Shown here: positions 33,470 to 42,290 of the stretch, piece after piece | How the letters are laid out: every line of letters begins with the position of its first letter | How positions within the stretch are numbered: the stretch's first letter is position 1 | Assembly (NCBI GenBank): GCA_016936095.1 | Contig: JAFGPR010000104.1 | Location: forward strand, 1 to 44,111 | From: Ignavibacteriales bacterium | GTDB taxonomy: Bacteria; Bacteroidota; Ignavibacteria; Ignavibacteriales; Melioribacteraceae | Direction of reading: 5' to 3' | DNA length: 44,111 nt | The notes under the pieces: model-generated | Databases searched by the model: none | Told to the model about the DNA's origin: nothing | The model's input: the letters and a program-made list of their open reading frames with translations, nothing else | Position numbers and translations under genes: made by a program

Positions 33470-33527
33470 GCCTCTTTGTGCCTCTTCGGTTAAGAATATT
33501 TACCGCCAAAACGCGAAGACGCTAAAC
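33470..33527. repeat. imperfect palindrome between convergent genes
   Basis: GCCTCTTCGG (33479-33489 region) faces CGCGAAGACGC (33511-33521), and within it CGGTTAA faces TTTACCG. The stretch is richer in GC than the spacer DNA around it and contains TTTGTGCCTCTTCGGTTAA and GCCAAAACGCGAAGACGC, both of the degenerate intergenic-word type. It could act as a bidirectional terminator for zupT and the zinc-ribbon gene. Confidence 0.45.
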
Positions 33528-33529
33528 CT

Positions 33530-33763
33530 CTAATTCAATCCACACATACCATTCGAACAGCTCGGATAAGTAGGAATACCGCAAGAACCACTTTCGCAAC
33601 TACTACCGGATGATTCAGTAGAAGAGCTGAATTTTGAAAAAAGTTTTTGTGAATTCTTTGAATTACAATTAGGACACATAATTTCTTCTTGATTCACACT
33701 CGATTTATGCAAAACCTCAAATTTAGTATTACAGTCCTTACACTTGTACTCAAAAATTGGCAT
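33530..33763 (-). CDS. FmdB-family zinc-ribbon protein
   Basis: A 77-residue protein with an N-terminal zinc ribbon: C8, C11, C30, C33 (YKCKDC ... MCPNC) after the usual MPIFEYKC start. The tail is rich in Ser, Gly and Cys (SCESGSCG, SCSNGMCG) and may bind a further metal or be disordered. FmdB-like proteins are thought to be regulatory or metal-handling, with little direct evidence. It is 20 bases downstream of the FAH-family gene, so they share a transcript. Confidence 0.85.
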   Translation of the reverse strand: MPIFEYKCKDCNTKFEVLHKSSVNQEEIMCPNCNSKNSQKLFSKFSSSTESSGSSCESGSCGIPTYPSCSNGMCGLN

Positions 33764-33783
33764 AATAATTTCCTTTATTTTTA

Positions 33784-34434
33784 TTAAATAATATTTGTTT
33801 CAAGTTCACCAATATTTTCGATTGATGCAAATATTTCATCGCCAATGTTCGCTTGCCCAACTCCTTCAGGTGTTCCAGTAAAAATCAAATCACCTGGTTC
33901 TAAAGTCATTTTTGACGAAATAAATTTTACAACTTCTATCGGATTTAATATCATCTTATCTAAAGTTGATGATTGTTTTATTTTGTTATTCAAACTTAAT
34001 TGAATTTTTTCTTTTCCGTTCATTTTATATTTGAACTTCGGTAGTATGTCCGAAATAACTGCAGATGTATCAAAACATTTTGACAAAGTCCAAGGTTCAT
34101 CCTTCTTTATAGCCTCAGATTGCAAATCACGACAAGTCATGTCCAAACCAACGCTATAACCTAAAATCGCTAAATCCGCCTGCTCGTCATCAGCATTTCT
34201 TATAGTATTACCAATTAATAGTACAAGTTCAACTTCGTAATGTAAATTACTTGTAGATTCTGGTTTGATAACACTTTCACCAGAATAGATTATTGATGAA
34301 GTTGTTTTCAAAAAAATAACAGGATCAGGATTCTTTTCATGCCCCATTTCTTTAATATGTTCTGAATAATTTCTGCCTAAACATACAATTTTTCCAATTG
34401 GTAATTTCTCGTTTTCTAATTTTGCAAATTTCAT
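33784..34434 (-). CDS. fumarylacetoacetate hydrolase-family protein (acylpyruvase/oxaloacetate decarboxylase type)
   Basis: A 216-residue single-domain FAH-fold enzyme. The family segments are IVCLGRNYSEHIKEMG near residue 16, the metal-binding HYEVELVL (two Glu), GLDMTCRDLQ (Asp) and the C-terminal LEPGDLIFTGTPEGVG. Size and motifs match the short FAHD1-like members that split acylpyruvates or decarboxylate oxaloacetate, rather than the larger tyrosine-catabolic hydrolase. No aromatic-degradation gene is nearby. Cytoplasmic. Confidence 0.88.
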   Translation of the reverse strand: MKFAKLENEKLPIGKIVCLGRNYSEHIKEMGHEKNPDPVIFLKTTSSIIYSGESVIKPESTSNLHYEVELVLLIGNTIRNADDEQADLAILGYSVGLDMTCRDLQSEAIKKDEPWTLSKCFDTSAVISDILPKFKYKMNGKEKIQLSLNNKIKQSSTLDKMILNPIEVVKFISSKMTLEPGDLIFTGTPEGVGQANIGDEIFASIENIGELETNII

Positions 34435-34469
34435 TTAATTAAGATGTAAAATTATGTTGATGGTTGCGA

Positions 34470-35723
34470 TTATGTTTTCTGTTTTTTCTTTTTTGCTGCG
34501 GGAAAAAGGATATTATTCAAAATAAGTCTGTATCCGGGCGAATTTTTATAGACATCTAACTCAGTGGGTGGATCACCAACTAAATGTTGATAATCTTCTG
34601 GATCATGTCCTCCATAAAATGTAAATGTTCCTCTTCCAAAATTTCCGTGAATATACTTTACTTGGTCAGTTCCAGCCCTCTCACCCAAGATATAAACTGA
34701 TTTTTTGATTAAATTTTTTCTAAACATTGTTGTTTGTCCCATAAATCCTTTTATAATACTGACATGATTTTGTGTGAGCATTGTTGGGACGGGATCATAC
34801 TTTGCAGAAAACTCGAACAGAGTAAAGTAATCATTATTTTGATTTCCAATTTCAAATGGTTGAATATCAATATTCGAATATTCATAAACCATAGGATTTA
34901 ATTCCAATTTGAAATTCTCAAATGCTAAACTTTTTGTAAAATCTAATTTTCCCTGCGGATCAGGATCGGTTGCATCACCATCATACATTTTTTCAACCAT
35001 GTCAACATCCTGTGCTGAGAGAGCAATATCGTATGAGTCTGTTGCAGAACACATAGCAAATAAAAATCCACCATTGCCAACAAATTCTTTAATGGTTAGC
35101 GAAACAGCTAATTCCATTTCGGATACTTTTTTAAACCCTAAACGTTTTGCCTCATTTTCGTAAAGTAATTGTTGGTCAATATACCATTGTGCGTTTGAGA
35201 AACTCGCATAAAATTTCCCATATTGACCAGTAAAATCCTCGTGATGAAGATGAAGCCAATCATATTCAGATAAATCACCTCTTAAAATTTCCTCAACCCA
35301 TATTTTTTCGTAAGGAACTTCAGCATATTCCAAGACGAGTGTTACTGCATCGTCCCATGGCTCGTGACCCGGTGTTACGTAAACTGCTATGTTTGGTGCT
35401 TTCTCTAATCTTACAACATCCATATTTTGTTCTTCACTCTGAACGAAAGCATATAAGTCAACAACTTGTTGGCTTGAGATTACATCAAAAGCAACATTTT
35501 TAATTCTGCATTTTAGTGCAAGTTCTTCAGAATAATCTATTAGAAATGAACCCCCTCTATAGTTCAATAGCCAATCTGCCATCGCTCCATCTTTCAATGC
35601 ATTGAACGTAACTCCATATGCTTTCAAATGATCGGTTTGGTCAAAATCCATGTATATTAGAATTTTTGATTGACCTGATAAAACAAATGAGATGAAAAAT
35701 AATATGAATCTGATATATTTCAT
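34470..35723 (-). CDS. secreted protein of the family often labelled asparagine synthetase B
   Basis: A 417-residue protein with a signal peptide (residues 1-19, RFILFFISFVLSGQS). Sequences starting ILIYMDFDQTDHLKAYGVTF and carrying WLLNYRGGSFL are common in Bacteroidota and are often named asparagine synthetase B, from memory. There is no N-terminal Cys nucleophile and no PPi-loop SGGxDS motif in this sequence, so that activity is unlikely. The middle (about 115-235) has a glutamine-amidotransferase-like feel (IAVYVTPGHEPWDDAV, DWLHLHHEDFTG, GGFLFAMCSATD), and the end has FTFYGGHDPEDYQHLVGDPP. The true function is unknown; export argues against amino-acid synthesis. Confidence 0.7.
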   Translation of the reverse strand: MKYIRFILFFISFVLSGQSKILIYMDFDQTDHLKAYGVTFNALKDGAMADWLLNYRGGSFLIDYSEELALKCRIKNVAFDVISSQQVVDLYAFVQSEEQNMDVVRLEKAPNIAVYVTPGHEPWDDAVTLVLEYAEVPYEKIWVEEILRGDLSEYDWLHLHHEDFTGQYGKFYASFSNAQWYIDQQLLYENEAKRLGFKKVSEMELAVSLTIKEFVGNGGFLFAMCSATDSYDIALSAQDVDMVEKMYDGDATDPDPQGKLDFTKSLAFENFKLELNPMVYEYSNIDIQPFEIGNQNNDYFTLFEFSAKYDPVPTMLTQNHVSIIKGFMGQTTMFRKNLIKKSVYILGERAGTDQVKYIHGNFGRGTFTFYGGHDPEDYQHLVGDPPTELDVYKNSPGYRLILNNILFPAAKKKKQKT

Positions 35724-35845
35724 TTTATAATAAAATTGACCTTTCTTTTACTCTTCTCAAAATTTTCTGTTCCATGTGATTCTTAATTATCTTCTATTTT
35801 CTTTTTCACAGATTATAAATATTTAATATGTTTAAGCTTTTAGCA

Positions 35846-36399
35846 TTACTTCACTAATAATTTTGAATGACTCTTAGCTATTTCCTGTGTATCAATAATA
35901 TTAAAATCTTGTTCTTTTGCTAATGATAAAGTTCTTTTAAAATCTCAGTTGTAACATGGCCTTTTGGTTCGGCAATTAAAATTTTACTTCCTTTTTTCAT
36001 AAATGAAAAAATTTGTTGGAAAAATATTTTTTGTTCAGGTAACTCGTGAAGAACAGCAATTGCAAGGACAAAATCTATTTTATCTTTAAGATGTTCGATG
36101 CTTAGTGTTCCCTCGTTACAATTAATTAATTCTATCTGTTCAATAAGTTTCTTTTTTCTCGCTTTTTTTTCAAGAACATCAAGCATCTTTTTTTGAACAT
36201 CAACACAGCATACCTTACCGTTCGGTCTGACCATCCTTACTATCGGCAGACTAAAAAAACCCATAGCACAACCAAAATCAATTACTCTCATACTTTCTTT
36301 AATAAAAGAAGAAAATATTATTTTAGGATTTTGACGCACCTTCCGAATTGGAGATGCTAAAAAATAACCAACTCAAATTGGGCATATATGTTCTTTCAT
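35846..36399 (-). pseudogene. SAM-dependent methyltransferase pseudogene (nonsense plus frameshift)
   Basis: The intact open part (36339-35920) encodes a class I methyltransferase core: VIDFGCAMGFFSLP (SAM loop), CVDVQKKML and the LIAEPKGHV strand. Two lesions break the gene. First, from the natural ATG at 36399 the frame reads MKEHICPI, then TGA (36375-36373), then VGYFLASPIRKVRQNP. Relatives have Trp at the stop position (CPWW-GY). Second, near 35944 the frame must shift by one base to continue as DFKRTLSLAKEQDFNIID to a TAA at 35846, as expected for a full-length C-terminus; one A lost from GAAGAT would explain it. TGA is a normal stop elsewhere in the window, so recoding is unlikely. Confidence 0.8.
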
Positions 36400-36516
36400 T
36401 AAATTATTCTATAAATAAAAATTTAGTTATAATAATATAAAAAATATTTAAAGATATTTTTTCATTTTTAATTTTAATGTTATTTTCAAGTATTAATTAT
36501 TTAGGATTTTGTTTAA

Positions 36517-37785
36517 TTGAACGAATTTGTAATACCTTCCGACATCCCTACTAAATCTAAACTCGAATCAAATTTCAATATTTTTCTTATTTTAAATTAT
36601 ATAACACTTTTTCTAATACTTGTTGCAGATTTATATTTAATATTCAAAATTGTTGAAACAACCCAAACTGAAATTCACATCATAATTATTGTTGTGAGTG
36701 TTGGAACAATCTTATCTTTCTTTTCGAAACCATATCTTGTAATGATATTTATGAGAAAAAAATTATTATCTAATATGGATGATAATATTACAATTGGTAA
36801 TTATAAAATCAGAACGGTGAAAGAAATATTTAACGAAGTTATAGAACCTTTCAATCGTAAAGAAAAACCAAAAGTTTATATAATGAACGACAAGCATTTG
36901 GCTCTTTTCACAATCAATTCACTGTTTTTTAATTTCGTCAAATCCGTAAATGCAATTTATATTTCTGAATCACAATTTTACAAACTAAATGAATTTGAGT
37001 TAAAAGCAGTAATAGCACACGAAGCAGCACATTTTTACAGATATATGTTGCCACTTTTTAGAGCACGGATATTTGTATTCTTATTAATTGGTTTAATTCC
37101 TGCTTATATTGCGATAATAAGCAATAGCGAGTTCATCTTATTAGTATTTTATTTTTTCACAACATTTTTTATTGTAGGAATATTTTACGCAATACTCGTA
37201 GTTTCAAAATCGAAGGTACTGGAATATTTATCTGACCATTATGCTGCAGAAAAATATGGAAAATTGAATTTTATTAATGGATTACTTACTGTTGCAAAAA
37301 ATATTGACATTTACCATTATTATCTTTATTTAGTTTTAAGAATGATTCGGAAAGATAAAAGTCTATCAATAAAATATTTGAATAACATAATTCAAATGGT
37401 AGAAAAAAATCTGCCGGAAATTGTTACATCACCAAAACAAATAAAAGCAGCGATAAAAGAAACATTCAACTCAAAAGAATTACAGGATTTAAAACTTAAG
37501 ACACAAAATGATGTAATTAAAAAAGAAAATAGGGAAATAAATAAAACTCTTCAGCAATTTCATACACTTGAACCAAGTAAAGTAATGAATTGGAATTTAT
37601 TTGATATAAAAAAACGTGATAATAAAATAAATCAAGAAGAATACTCAATTTTGATAAAAGCGCTTATTGATAATCCGAATGATGTTTTGTTATCCTATGA
37701 AAATTATCGTAAAATTAAATTGGTAAATCAACATCCAACATTGAGACAACGAATACTTTTTCTCGAAAAATGTGGATTAAAATAG
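36517..37785 (+). CDS. M48-family membrane metallopeptidase
   Basis: A 422-residue membrane zinc peptidase of the HtpX/Ste24 type. Membrane segments are at about 22-45, 52-80, 180-203 and 205-230. The zinc motif HEAAH is at 168-172 (AVIAHEAAHFYRY), and the third ligand is E237 in LEYLSDHYAAEKYG, with D240 following. The C-terminal 180 residues are a charged soluble extension, longer than in HtpX. The start is a TTG at 36517 with AGGA ten bases upstream; no ATG fits. Such proteases degrade misfolded membrane proteins. It is a lone gene, closed by a small TTCG-loop hairpin. Confidence 0.8.
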   Translation: MNEFVIPSDIPTKSKLESNFNIFLILNYITLFLILVADLYLIFKIVETTQTEIHIIIIVVSVGTILSFFSKPYLVMIFMRKKLLSNMDDNITIGNYKIRTVKEIFNEVIEPFNRKEKPKVYIMNDKHLALFTINSLFFNFVKSVNAIYISESQFYKLNEFELKAVIAHEAAHFYRYMLPLFRARIFVFLLIGLIPAYIAIISNSEFILLVFYFFTTFFIVGIFYAILVVSKSKVLEYLSDHYAAEKYGKLNFINGLLTVAKNIDIYHYYLYLVLRMIRKDKSLSIKYLNNIIQMVEKNLPEIVTSPKQIKAAIKETFNSKELQDLKLKTQNDVIKKENREINKTLQQFHTLEPSKVMNWNLFDIKKRDNKINQEEYSILIKALIDNPNDVLLSYENYRKIKLVNQHPTLRQRILFLEKCGLK

Positions 37786-37787
37786 TA

Positions 37788-37801
37788 ACATTTTCGAATG
37801 T
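37788..37801 (+). terminator. weak TTCG-loop hairpin after M48 peptidase gene
   Basis: ACATT and AATGT pair across a TTCG loop two bases after the stop codon, then a T-rich tail (ATCAATTTTATTTTTT). The 5-bp stem is A/T-rich, so strength is doubtful. Confidence 0.4.
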
Positions 37802-37896
37802 ATCAATTTTATTTTTTCACTGATTTAAAATAAATATTTACTTTATGTATATTGCAATTGTAATACAAATATTATCCAGAATGTTTGGTGTATGAA

Positions 37897-38673
37897 ATGT
37901 TTGTAAATTTTATTGAGACAATAGGGAGAAAAACAATCAACTTTTTTGACGAATTAGGTCAAGTTGTTAGATTGTTAGTACAAATTATCAAGTACTTCCC
38001 CAATATTTTTAAAAGTCGAAAATTAGTCCTATTTCAAATGGAGCACATCGGTGTAAATTCGTTACCATTGGTATTTGTTATTGCAAGTTTTACAGGTGCC
38101 GTTGCAGCTTGGCAGGCTGCATATCAATTAGCCGGTATCGCTCCACTTTCATTTCTTGGAACTGCAACTAGCCGGGCAATCATAACAGAACTTGGACCTG
38201 TTCTTACCGCATTAGTCCTTGCTGGACGAGTCGGCTCATCAATTGCAGCTGAGTTAGGTTCAATGAAGGTAACCGAACAGATAGATGCACTTGAAACTAT
38301 GGGTATTAGTCCAGTAAGATTTTTAGCAATGCCAAGGTTTGTTGCATCAATAATTATGTTACCCATTCTGGTTATTTTTGCTAATATAATTGCTGTACTT
38401 GGTGCGTTCTTAATTTCAAATTATTTTCTGGATGTTTCATCTGCCGTGTTTTTTGAGTCAGCAAAACGATATTTTGAAATATGGGATTTCCTTTTTGGAG
38501 TAACGAAAGGATTGTTTTTTGGTGGAGTCACGGCTCTTATTGGTTGTTACATTGGTTTCAGGACTGAAGGTGGAGCTGAAGGTGTTGGCAATTCCACAAT
38601 ACGTTCTTTTGTACTTTGTGCTGCAATGATCCTAATTTTGGACTTACTTCTCTGGACTTTGTTATTCAGTTAA
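37897..38673 (+). CDS. mlaE: MlaE-family ABC transporter permease
   Basis: A 258-residue inner-membrane permease of the Mla phospholipid-transport type. I start it at the ATG at 37897 (MFVNFIETIGRKTINFF); a TTG four codons upstream lacks a better ribosome site. The family core is clear: FTGAVAAWQAAYQL, TELGPVLTALVLAGRVGSSIAAELG, TEQIDALETMGISP and the final helix. It works with an ATPase (MlaF) and an MCE-domain protein (MlaD) to move phospholipids between membranes. Neither partner lies beside it here; the next gene, 12 bases on, is a sugar-phosphate transferase. Confidence 0.9.
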   Translation: MFVNFIETIGRKTINFFDELGQVVRLLVQIIKYFPNIFKSRKLVLFQMEHIGVNSLPLVFVIASFTGAVAAWQAAYQLAGIAPLSFLGTATSRAIITELGPVLTALVLAGRVGSSIAAELGSMKVTEQIDALETMGISPVRFLAMPRFVASIIMLPILVIFANIIAVLGAFLISNYFLDVSSAVFFESAKRYFEIWDFLFGVTKGLFFGGVTALIGCYIGFRTEGGAEGVGNSTIRSFVLCAAMILILDLLLWTLLFS

Positions 38674-38685
38674 ATTTAAAGCAAA

Positions 38686-39507
38686 ATGAATTATAAAATA
38701 ATTAAAAGAATAATTGATTTTTTAATAGGTACATTTATTTTTCTAATAATGCTTCCACTTATGTTGATATTTTTCATTATTCTTTTAATTGAACTACGAC
38801 AATATCCATTATTCATACAAGAGAGAGGATTAACGCTTAATAATTACCGATTTAAAATATATAAATTCAAAACAATTAAGGAAAAGAATAAAACACTATT
38901 AAATCATACTGGTAAAAATGATATTTTTTATAAAAGAGACCTTGCTGAATCTATCACACCTTTTGCAGGTTGGCTTCGAAAATCCGGGTTTGATGAACTC
39001 CCTCAACTATTAAATGTCATTCTTGGTAAAATGAGTATTGTCGGTCCACGTCCGTTAATGATAAATGATCTTGAAATAATGCAAAAGGAATTTTCAAAAT
39101 ATTACGAAAAGAGGACTCAAATTAAAACCAAGCCAGGTTTAACAGGACTTTGGCAAATATTTGGTGATAGGACGAGGGGTATTCGAGATTTAATTGCTTT
39201 GGATTTGATTTATTTTAAGTTCAAATCATTCTTCCTCGATTTCAAAATATTTTTTGCAACAATTCCAATCGTTTTATTTGCACGTAACTCTGATGCTATC
39301 TTAAATAACAATAAAATCAGCCGGGGCTTACAAAGTTTGTTCCTTTCTTCATTATTAAGTTCAATATGGAAGAATTCTAAAGCAGATACAGATAAAATAC
39401 ATTTTCAAGATAAAGAAAAAATTACTGATTATATTATTGAATTACCTAATGATTGGTGGAATACAAACGAGTCAATAAAATTTGATAATAAGAAAGATCT
39501 GATTTGA
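38686..39507 (+). CDS. bacterial sugar-phosphate transferase (short PglC/WcaJ type)
   Basis: A 273-residue membrane enzyme that starts a surface glycan by moving a sugar phosphate from a UDP-sugar to undecaprenyl phosphate. It has one re-entrant hydrophobic hairpin at residues 12-34, then the conserved core: IYKFKTI, AGWLRKSGFDELPQLLNVI, KMSIVGPRPL and TKPGLTGLWQIFG. A C-terminal extension of about 75 residues (from LFARNSD) is variable and charged. It is the short, single-domain form without the four-helix N-terminal part of WbaP. No glycosyltransferase or export gene is next to it, so the glycan is unknown. Confidence 0.9.
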   Translation: MNYKIIKRIIDFLIGTFIFLIMLPLMLIFFIILLIELRQYPLFIQERGLTLNNYRFKIYKFKTIKEKNKTLLNHTGKNDIFYKRDLAESITPFAGWLRKSGFDELPQLLNVILGKMSIVGPRPLMINDLEIMQKEFSKYYEKRTQIKTKPGLTGLWQIFGDRTRGIRDLIALDLIYFKFKSFFLDFKIFFATIPIVLFARNSDAILNNNKISRGLQSLFLSSLLSSIWKNSKADTDKIHFQDKEKITDYIIELPNDWWNTNESIKFDNKKDLI

Positions 39508-39525
39508 TTAATCTAAAGTAATTAC

Positions 39526-42231
39526 TTACTTCAAATAATATCCAATATTAAAATAGAAAAAAGTAGGGCTCCAGCTTATTTGACTATCAGCCAAAGATCT
39601 GATAATGTAGAAACTTTTACCTACCGAAAAATCTGCTGGACCAAGTGGTGTGTCAAAAGATAACATCAAACCAATTCCATGTTTTAAGTCTTTAAATCGT
39701 ATTTGCTCCTGATATGCCCATATTGAACCTAGGTCATATCTTATTTGAGCATAAGTTTCAAAAAATATTTTAATCGGTAATTTATATTTAAGCCCGACAG
39801 ATGAACTGAAAATTTGTCGTCCTACAAATTCATACTCTCGAAAACCAAAAAATGAATACTGCCCACCAAGAGAAAAATATTGTGTAAATGGTAATGTATT
39901 ATCACCATAACCTATCTTAGACATTGTGTATAAAGTGAACAATTTACTAATACTAAAATAGCCATTATATTCAAAATAAGTTTTTACATATCCTATCTGA
40001 CTTCCGAGAAATTTTTGTGCTGTTTCATAATATCCACTAACAAGAAAACCGTCATCAGGATAAGGATATTTATCTTGTGAATCAATAAGCAAACTAAATT
40101 TTAAAGATGCAATATTGACCTTAAAATAATCAATTACAAAACCACTAATGTTCTTAACTTTCTCTGATTGTACTTTTATTTCTGATAAAACATTTCCGAA
40201 TTTTCCAACGTTAAACCCTATTCCAAAAGATGCACCTAAATAAGTTTGTCGGTATTCACCATATCTTGTTCTCGAATTAATCGTCGGTTTTTCATTAACG
40301 TCTTCCTTGTAGGCATAAATATCCACCCCTTTCAAGAAAGCTGCAATTCTATAATTTATGTACGTATCAAATAACCTATTTGCTTTATGTTCGATTATAA
40401 TACTACGACTTCTTGCACCTGCAGAAAATATTGCTCCAATTTCCGTTCCCGTTCCCCATATATTTTCATTTCTTATATCCATCGAAACCTGAGTTAAATA
40501 TTCATTATCTGCTTTCAATCCAAAACGAATCAAGCTACTGATTTTTTCTTCAACTGCAATTATAATAATGTTTTTATCACCCGACTTTGATATGGAAAAT
40601 TCTACGTCGTTGAACAATCTTGTGTTTCGTAAATTATCTAAACTTTTCAGTGCATCATCATACTGAAAATATGAATCAACAGTAAAACTTAATTCTCTCT
40701 CAATAATATCATTGTTAGTTTTTTCATTCCCTACAATTTGTATCTCTGAAATTATTCCTTCTGACAAACTTATTTTAAGTATACCTGTTCTTTTGTCAAA
40801 ATTTATTTCTCTAATTTCAGTGAGTGAATAACCTTCTAATTTATAATACCTCAATACTTTGAACATTGCCGAAAGAATTTTTTTACTATTGTAAGTAGTG
40901 CTTTTTAGATGTTGCAATCTTGAGAAAATGGAATCTTTCTCAACAATATCTATTCCTTTTATCTCAATTAAATTTATAATTGGATTTTTCTGTGTTTGTA
41001 GTTTGAATATCGTCTCTTCTCCATTAGGAATAAGTTGAATTTTTACATCTTCATAATCACCATTTTGCATCAACAAATTTATTTCGTACAATAAATCCTT
41101 ATTTGATACAGAATTTTTATTTTGGAATTTTTTCAGAATATCAATTTCATCTTGAGTTGGATTAGAATTGTATATAAGGTTTGGAATAATAAATTCTTCA
41201 ATGTCGAGATTTTTCTTAAACTGCTTTTTAATTTTCAAATTAATCGAATCAATTTTTTCTAATGCTTTCAAGTAACCTTCTTCAATCATCTCATTAGTAT
41301 TAGAAAAATCTGTGTTTTTTTTATCGTTCAAATTTGGTGTTATTACTATATCGGATAATTCTAAATTTTGTTCGTTAAGAATTCTCATCGGAATACTTAG
41401 TATTTGGTCTGCAACATTGATTGGTGAATCGAGATCCTCGCGAGTTAACAATGCACTTACAGTGTTTGAAGTAATTACAATATCACAATCCTGCTCTTTT
41501 GCAATTTTAACCGGAATGTTCGCAACTAACCCACCATCAACAAGCATCATAGAGTCTATCTTTACAGGTGCCAAGAAAAACGAAACACTCGAACTTGCCC
41601 GTATCGCCTTTGGTAAAGAACCACTATTCAAGACTATAGTATTACCAGTTATTAAATCAGTTGACACAGCAGAAAAATTATAAGTAAGTTTAGTAAAATC
41701 AGTTTCATTATGAAGGGGTGCATTTAATGATAAGAGATTTAGGAAATTTGCAACTCTTTGCCCAGAATTTATTGAAGTAGGTAAAACAGGGGTAAACCCA
41801 TCAATTCGTAAAGCAAAAATGGCTTTATCTTCTGTAATTTTTTGGTCAACAAATAATTCGTTCCTCTCCGTTTCATCTAAAGCAAAGAACTGATTCCAAT
41901 CGGCTTCGGATATAAGTTTGTCCAAATCATCAATACTATATCCGGCAGAAAAAAAACCACCGATAATACTTCCCATACTTGTACCGATAATATTTGTAAA
42001 GGGAATGTTATTTTCAACCAACGCTTTTAGAACTCCCAAGTGAGAAATTCCACGCGATCCACCACCACTTAACACTATACCAATTGTGGGTGAATTAACA
42101 GGTTTCTTCTCAATCAAACCGAATGGTAAATAATAATTCTCATATTCCAACGATAATGATATTGTATCTTGAGGGATTGACACAATATTGAACGAGAATA
42201 AAAACAGTAATATTTTAATAGTAAGTTTCAT
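39526..42231 (-). CDS. patatin-like phospholipase with POTRA and Omp85-type beta-barrel
   Basis: A 901-residue outer-membrane protein if started at the ATG at 42231 (MKLTIKILLFLFSF, signal peptide). The longer TTG start at 42249 falls inside the yidC terminator. Residues about 48-330 are a patatin lipase: oxyanion loop SGGGSRG, nucleophile S85 in GTSMG, catalytic D232 in VDGG. Residues about 370-580 contain POTRA-like repeats (NLIEIKGIDIVEKDSI, EGIISEIQIVGNEKTNNDIIERELSF), then a 16-strand-type barrel to the C-terminus with FFGFREYEFVGR (lid-loop-like) and a final FYFNIGYYLK. This resembles PlpD-type (type Vd) secretion of a lipase, with several POTRA repeats as in FCB relatives. Confidence 0.9.
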   Translation of the reverse strand: MKLTIKILLFLFSFNIVSIPQDTISLSLEYENYYLPFGLIEKKPVNSPTIGIVLSGGGSRGISHLGVLKALVENNIPFTNIIGTSMGSIIGGFFSAGYSIDDLDKLISEADWNQFFALDETERNELFVDQKITEDKAIFALRIDGFTPVLPTSINSGQRVANFLNLLSLNAPLHNETDFTKLTYNFSAVSTDLITGNTIVLNSGSLPKAIRASSSVSFFLAPVKIDSMMLVDGGLVANIPVKIAKEQDCDIVITSNTVSALLTREDLDSPINVADQILSIPMRILNEQNLELSDIVITPNLNDKKNTDFSNTNEMIEEGYLKALEKIDSINLKIKKQFKKNLDIEEFIIPNLIYNSNPTQDEIDILKKFQNKNSVSNKDLLYEINLLMQNGDYEDVKIQLIPNGEETIFKLQTQKNPIINLIEIKGIDIVEKDSIFSRLQHLKSTTYNSKKILSAMFKVLRYYKLEGYSLTEIREINFDKRTGILKISLSEGIISEIQIVGNEKTNNDIIERELSFTVDSYFQYDDALKSLDNLRNTRLFNDVEFSISKSGDKNIIIIAVEEKISSLIRFGLKADNEYLTQVSMDIRNENIWGTGTEIGAIFSAGARSRSIIIEHKANRLFDTYINYRIAAFLKGVDIYAYKEDVNEKPTINSRTRYGEYRQTYLGASFGIGFNVGKFGNVLSEIKVQSEKVKNISGFVIDYFKVNIASLKFSLLIDSQDKYPYPDDGFLVSGYYETAQKFLGSQIGYVKTYFEYNGYFSISKLFTLYTMSKIGYGDNTLPFTQYFSLGGQYSFFGFREYEFVGRQIFSSSVGLKYKLPIKIFFETYAQIRYDLGSIWAYQEQIRFKDLKHGIGLMLSFDTPLGPADFSVGKSFYIIRSLADSQISWSPTFFYFNIGYYLK

Positions 42232-42242
42232 ATACAAAATAA

Positions 42243-42272
42243 AACCCAATTCTACCGATATAGAATTGGGTT
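42243..42272 (-). terminator. rho-independent terminator of yidC
   Basis: AACCCAATTCTA (42243-42254) and TAGAATTGGGTT (42261-42272) form a perfect 12-bp stem with a 6-base loop. On the minus strand it is followed by a T-rich TTATTTTG tail, 18 bases after the yidC stop. It overlaps the TTG start of the longer patatin frame, which argues for the ATG at 42231. Confidence 0.85.
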
Positions 42273-42290
42273 ACATCAAATAATTTTTCT

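Noticed and set aside
36373-36375. TGA in the methyltransferase as selenocysteine or a TGA-Trp code
   Set aside because: TGA ends normal genes elsewhere (for example at 2021-2023), no SECIS-like hairpin is evident, and the same gene has a frameshift; pseudogene is simpler.
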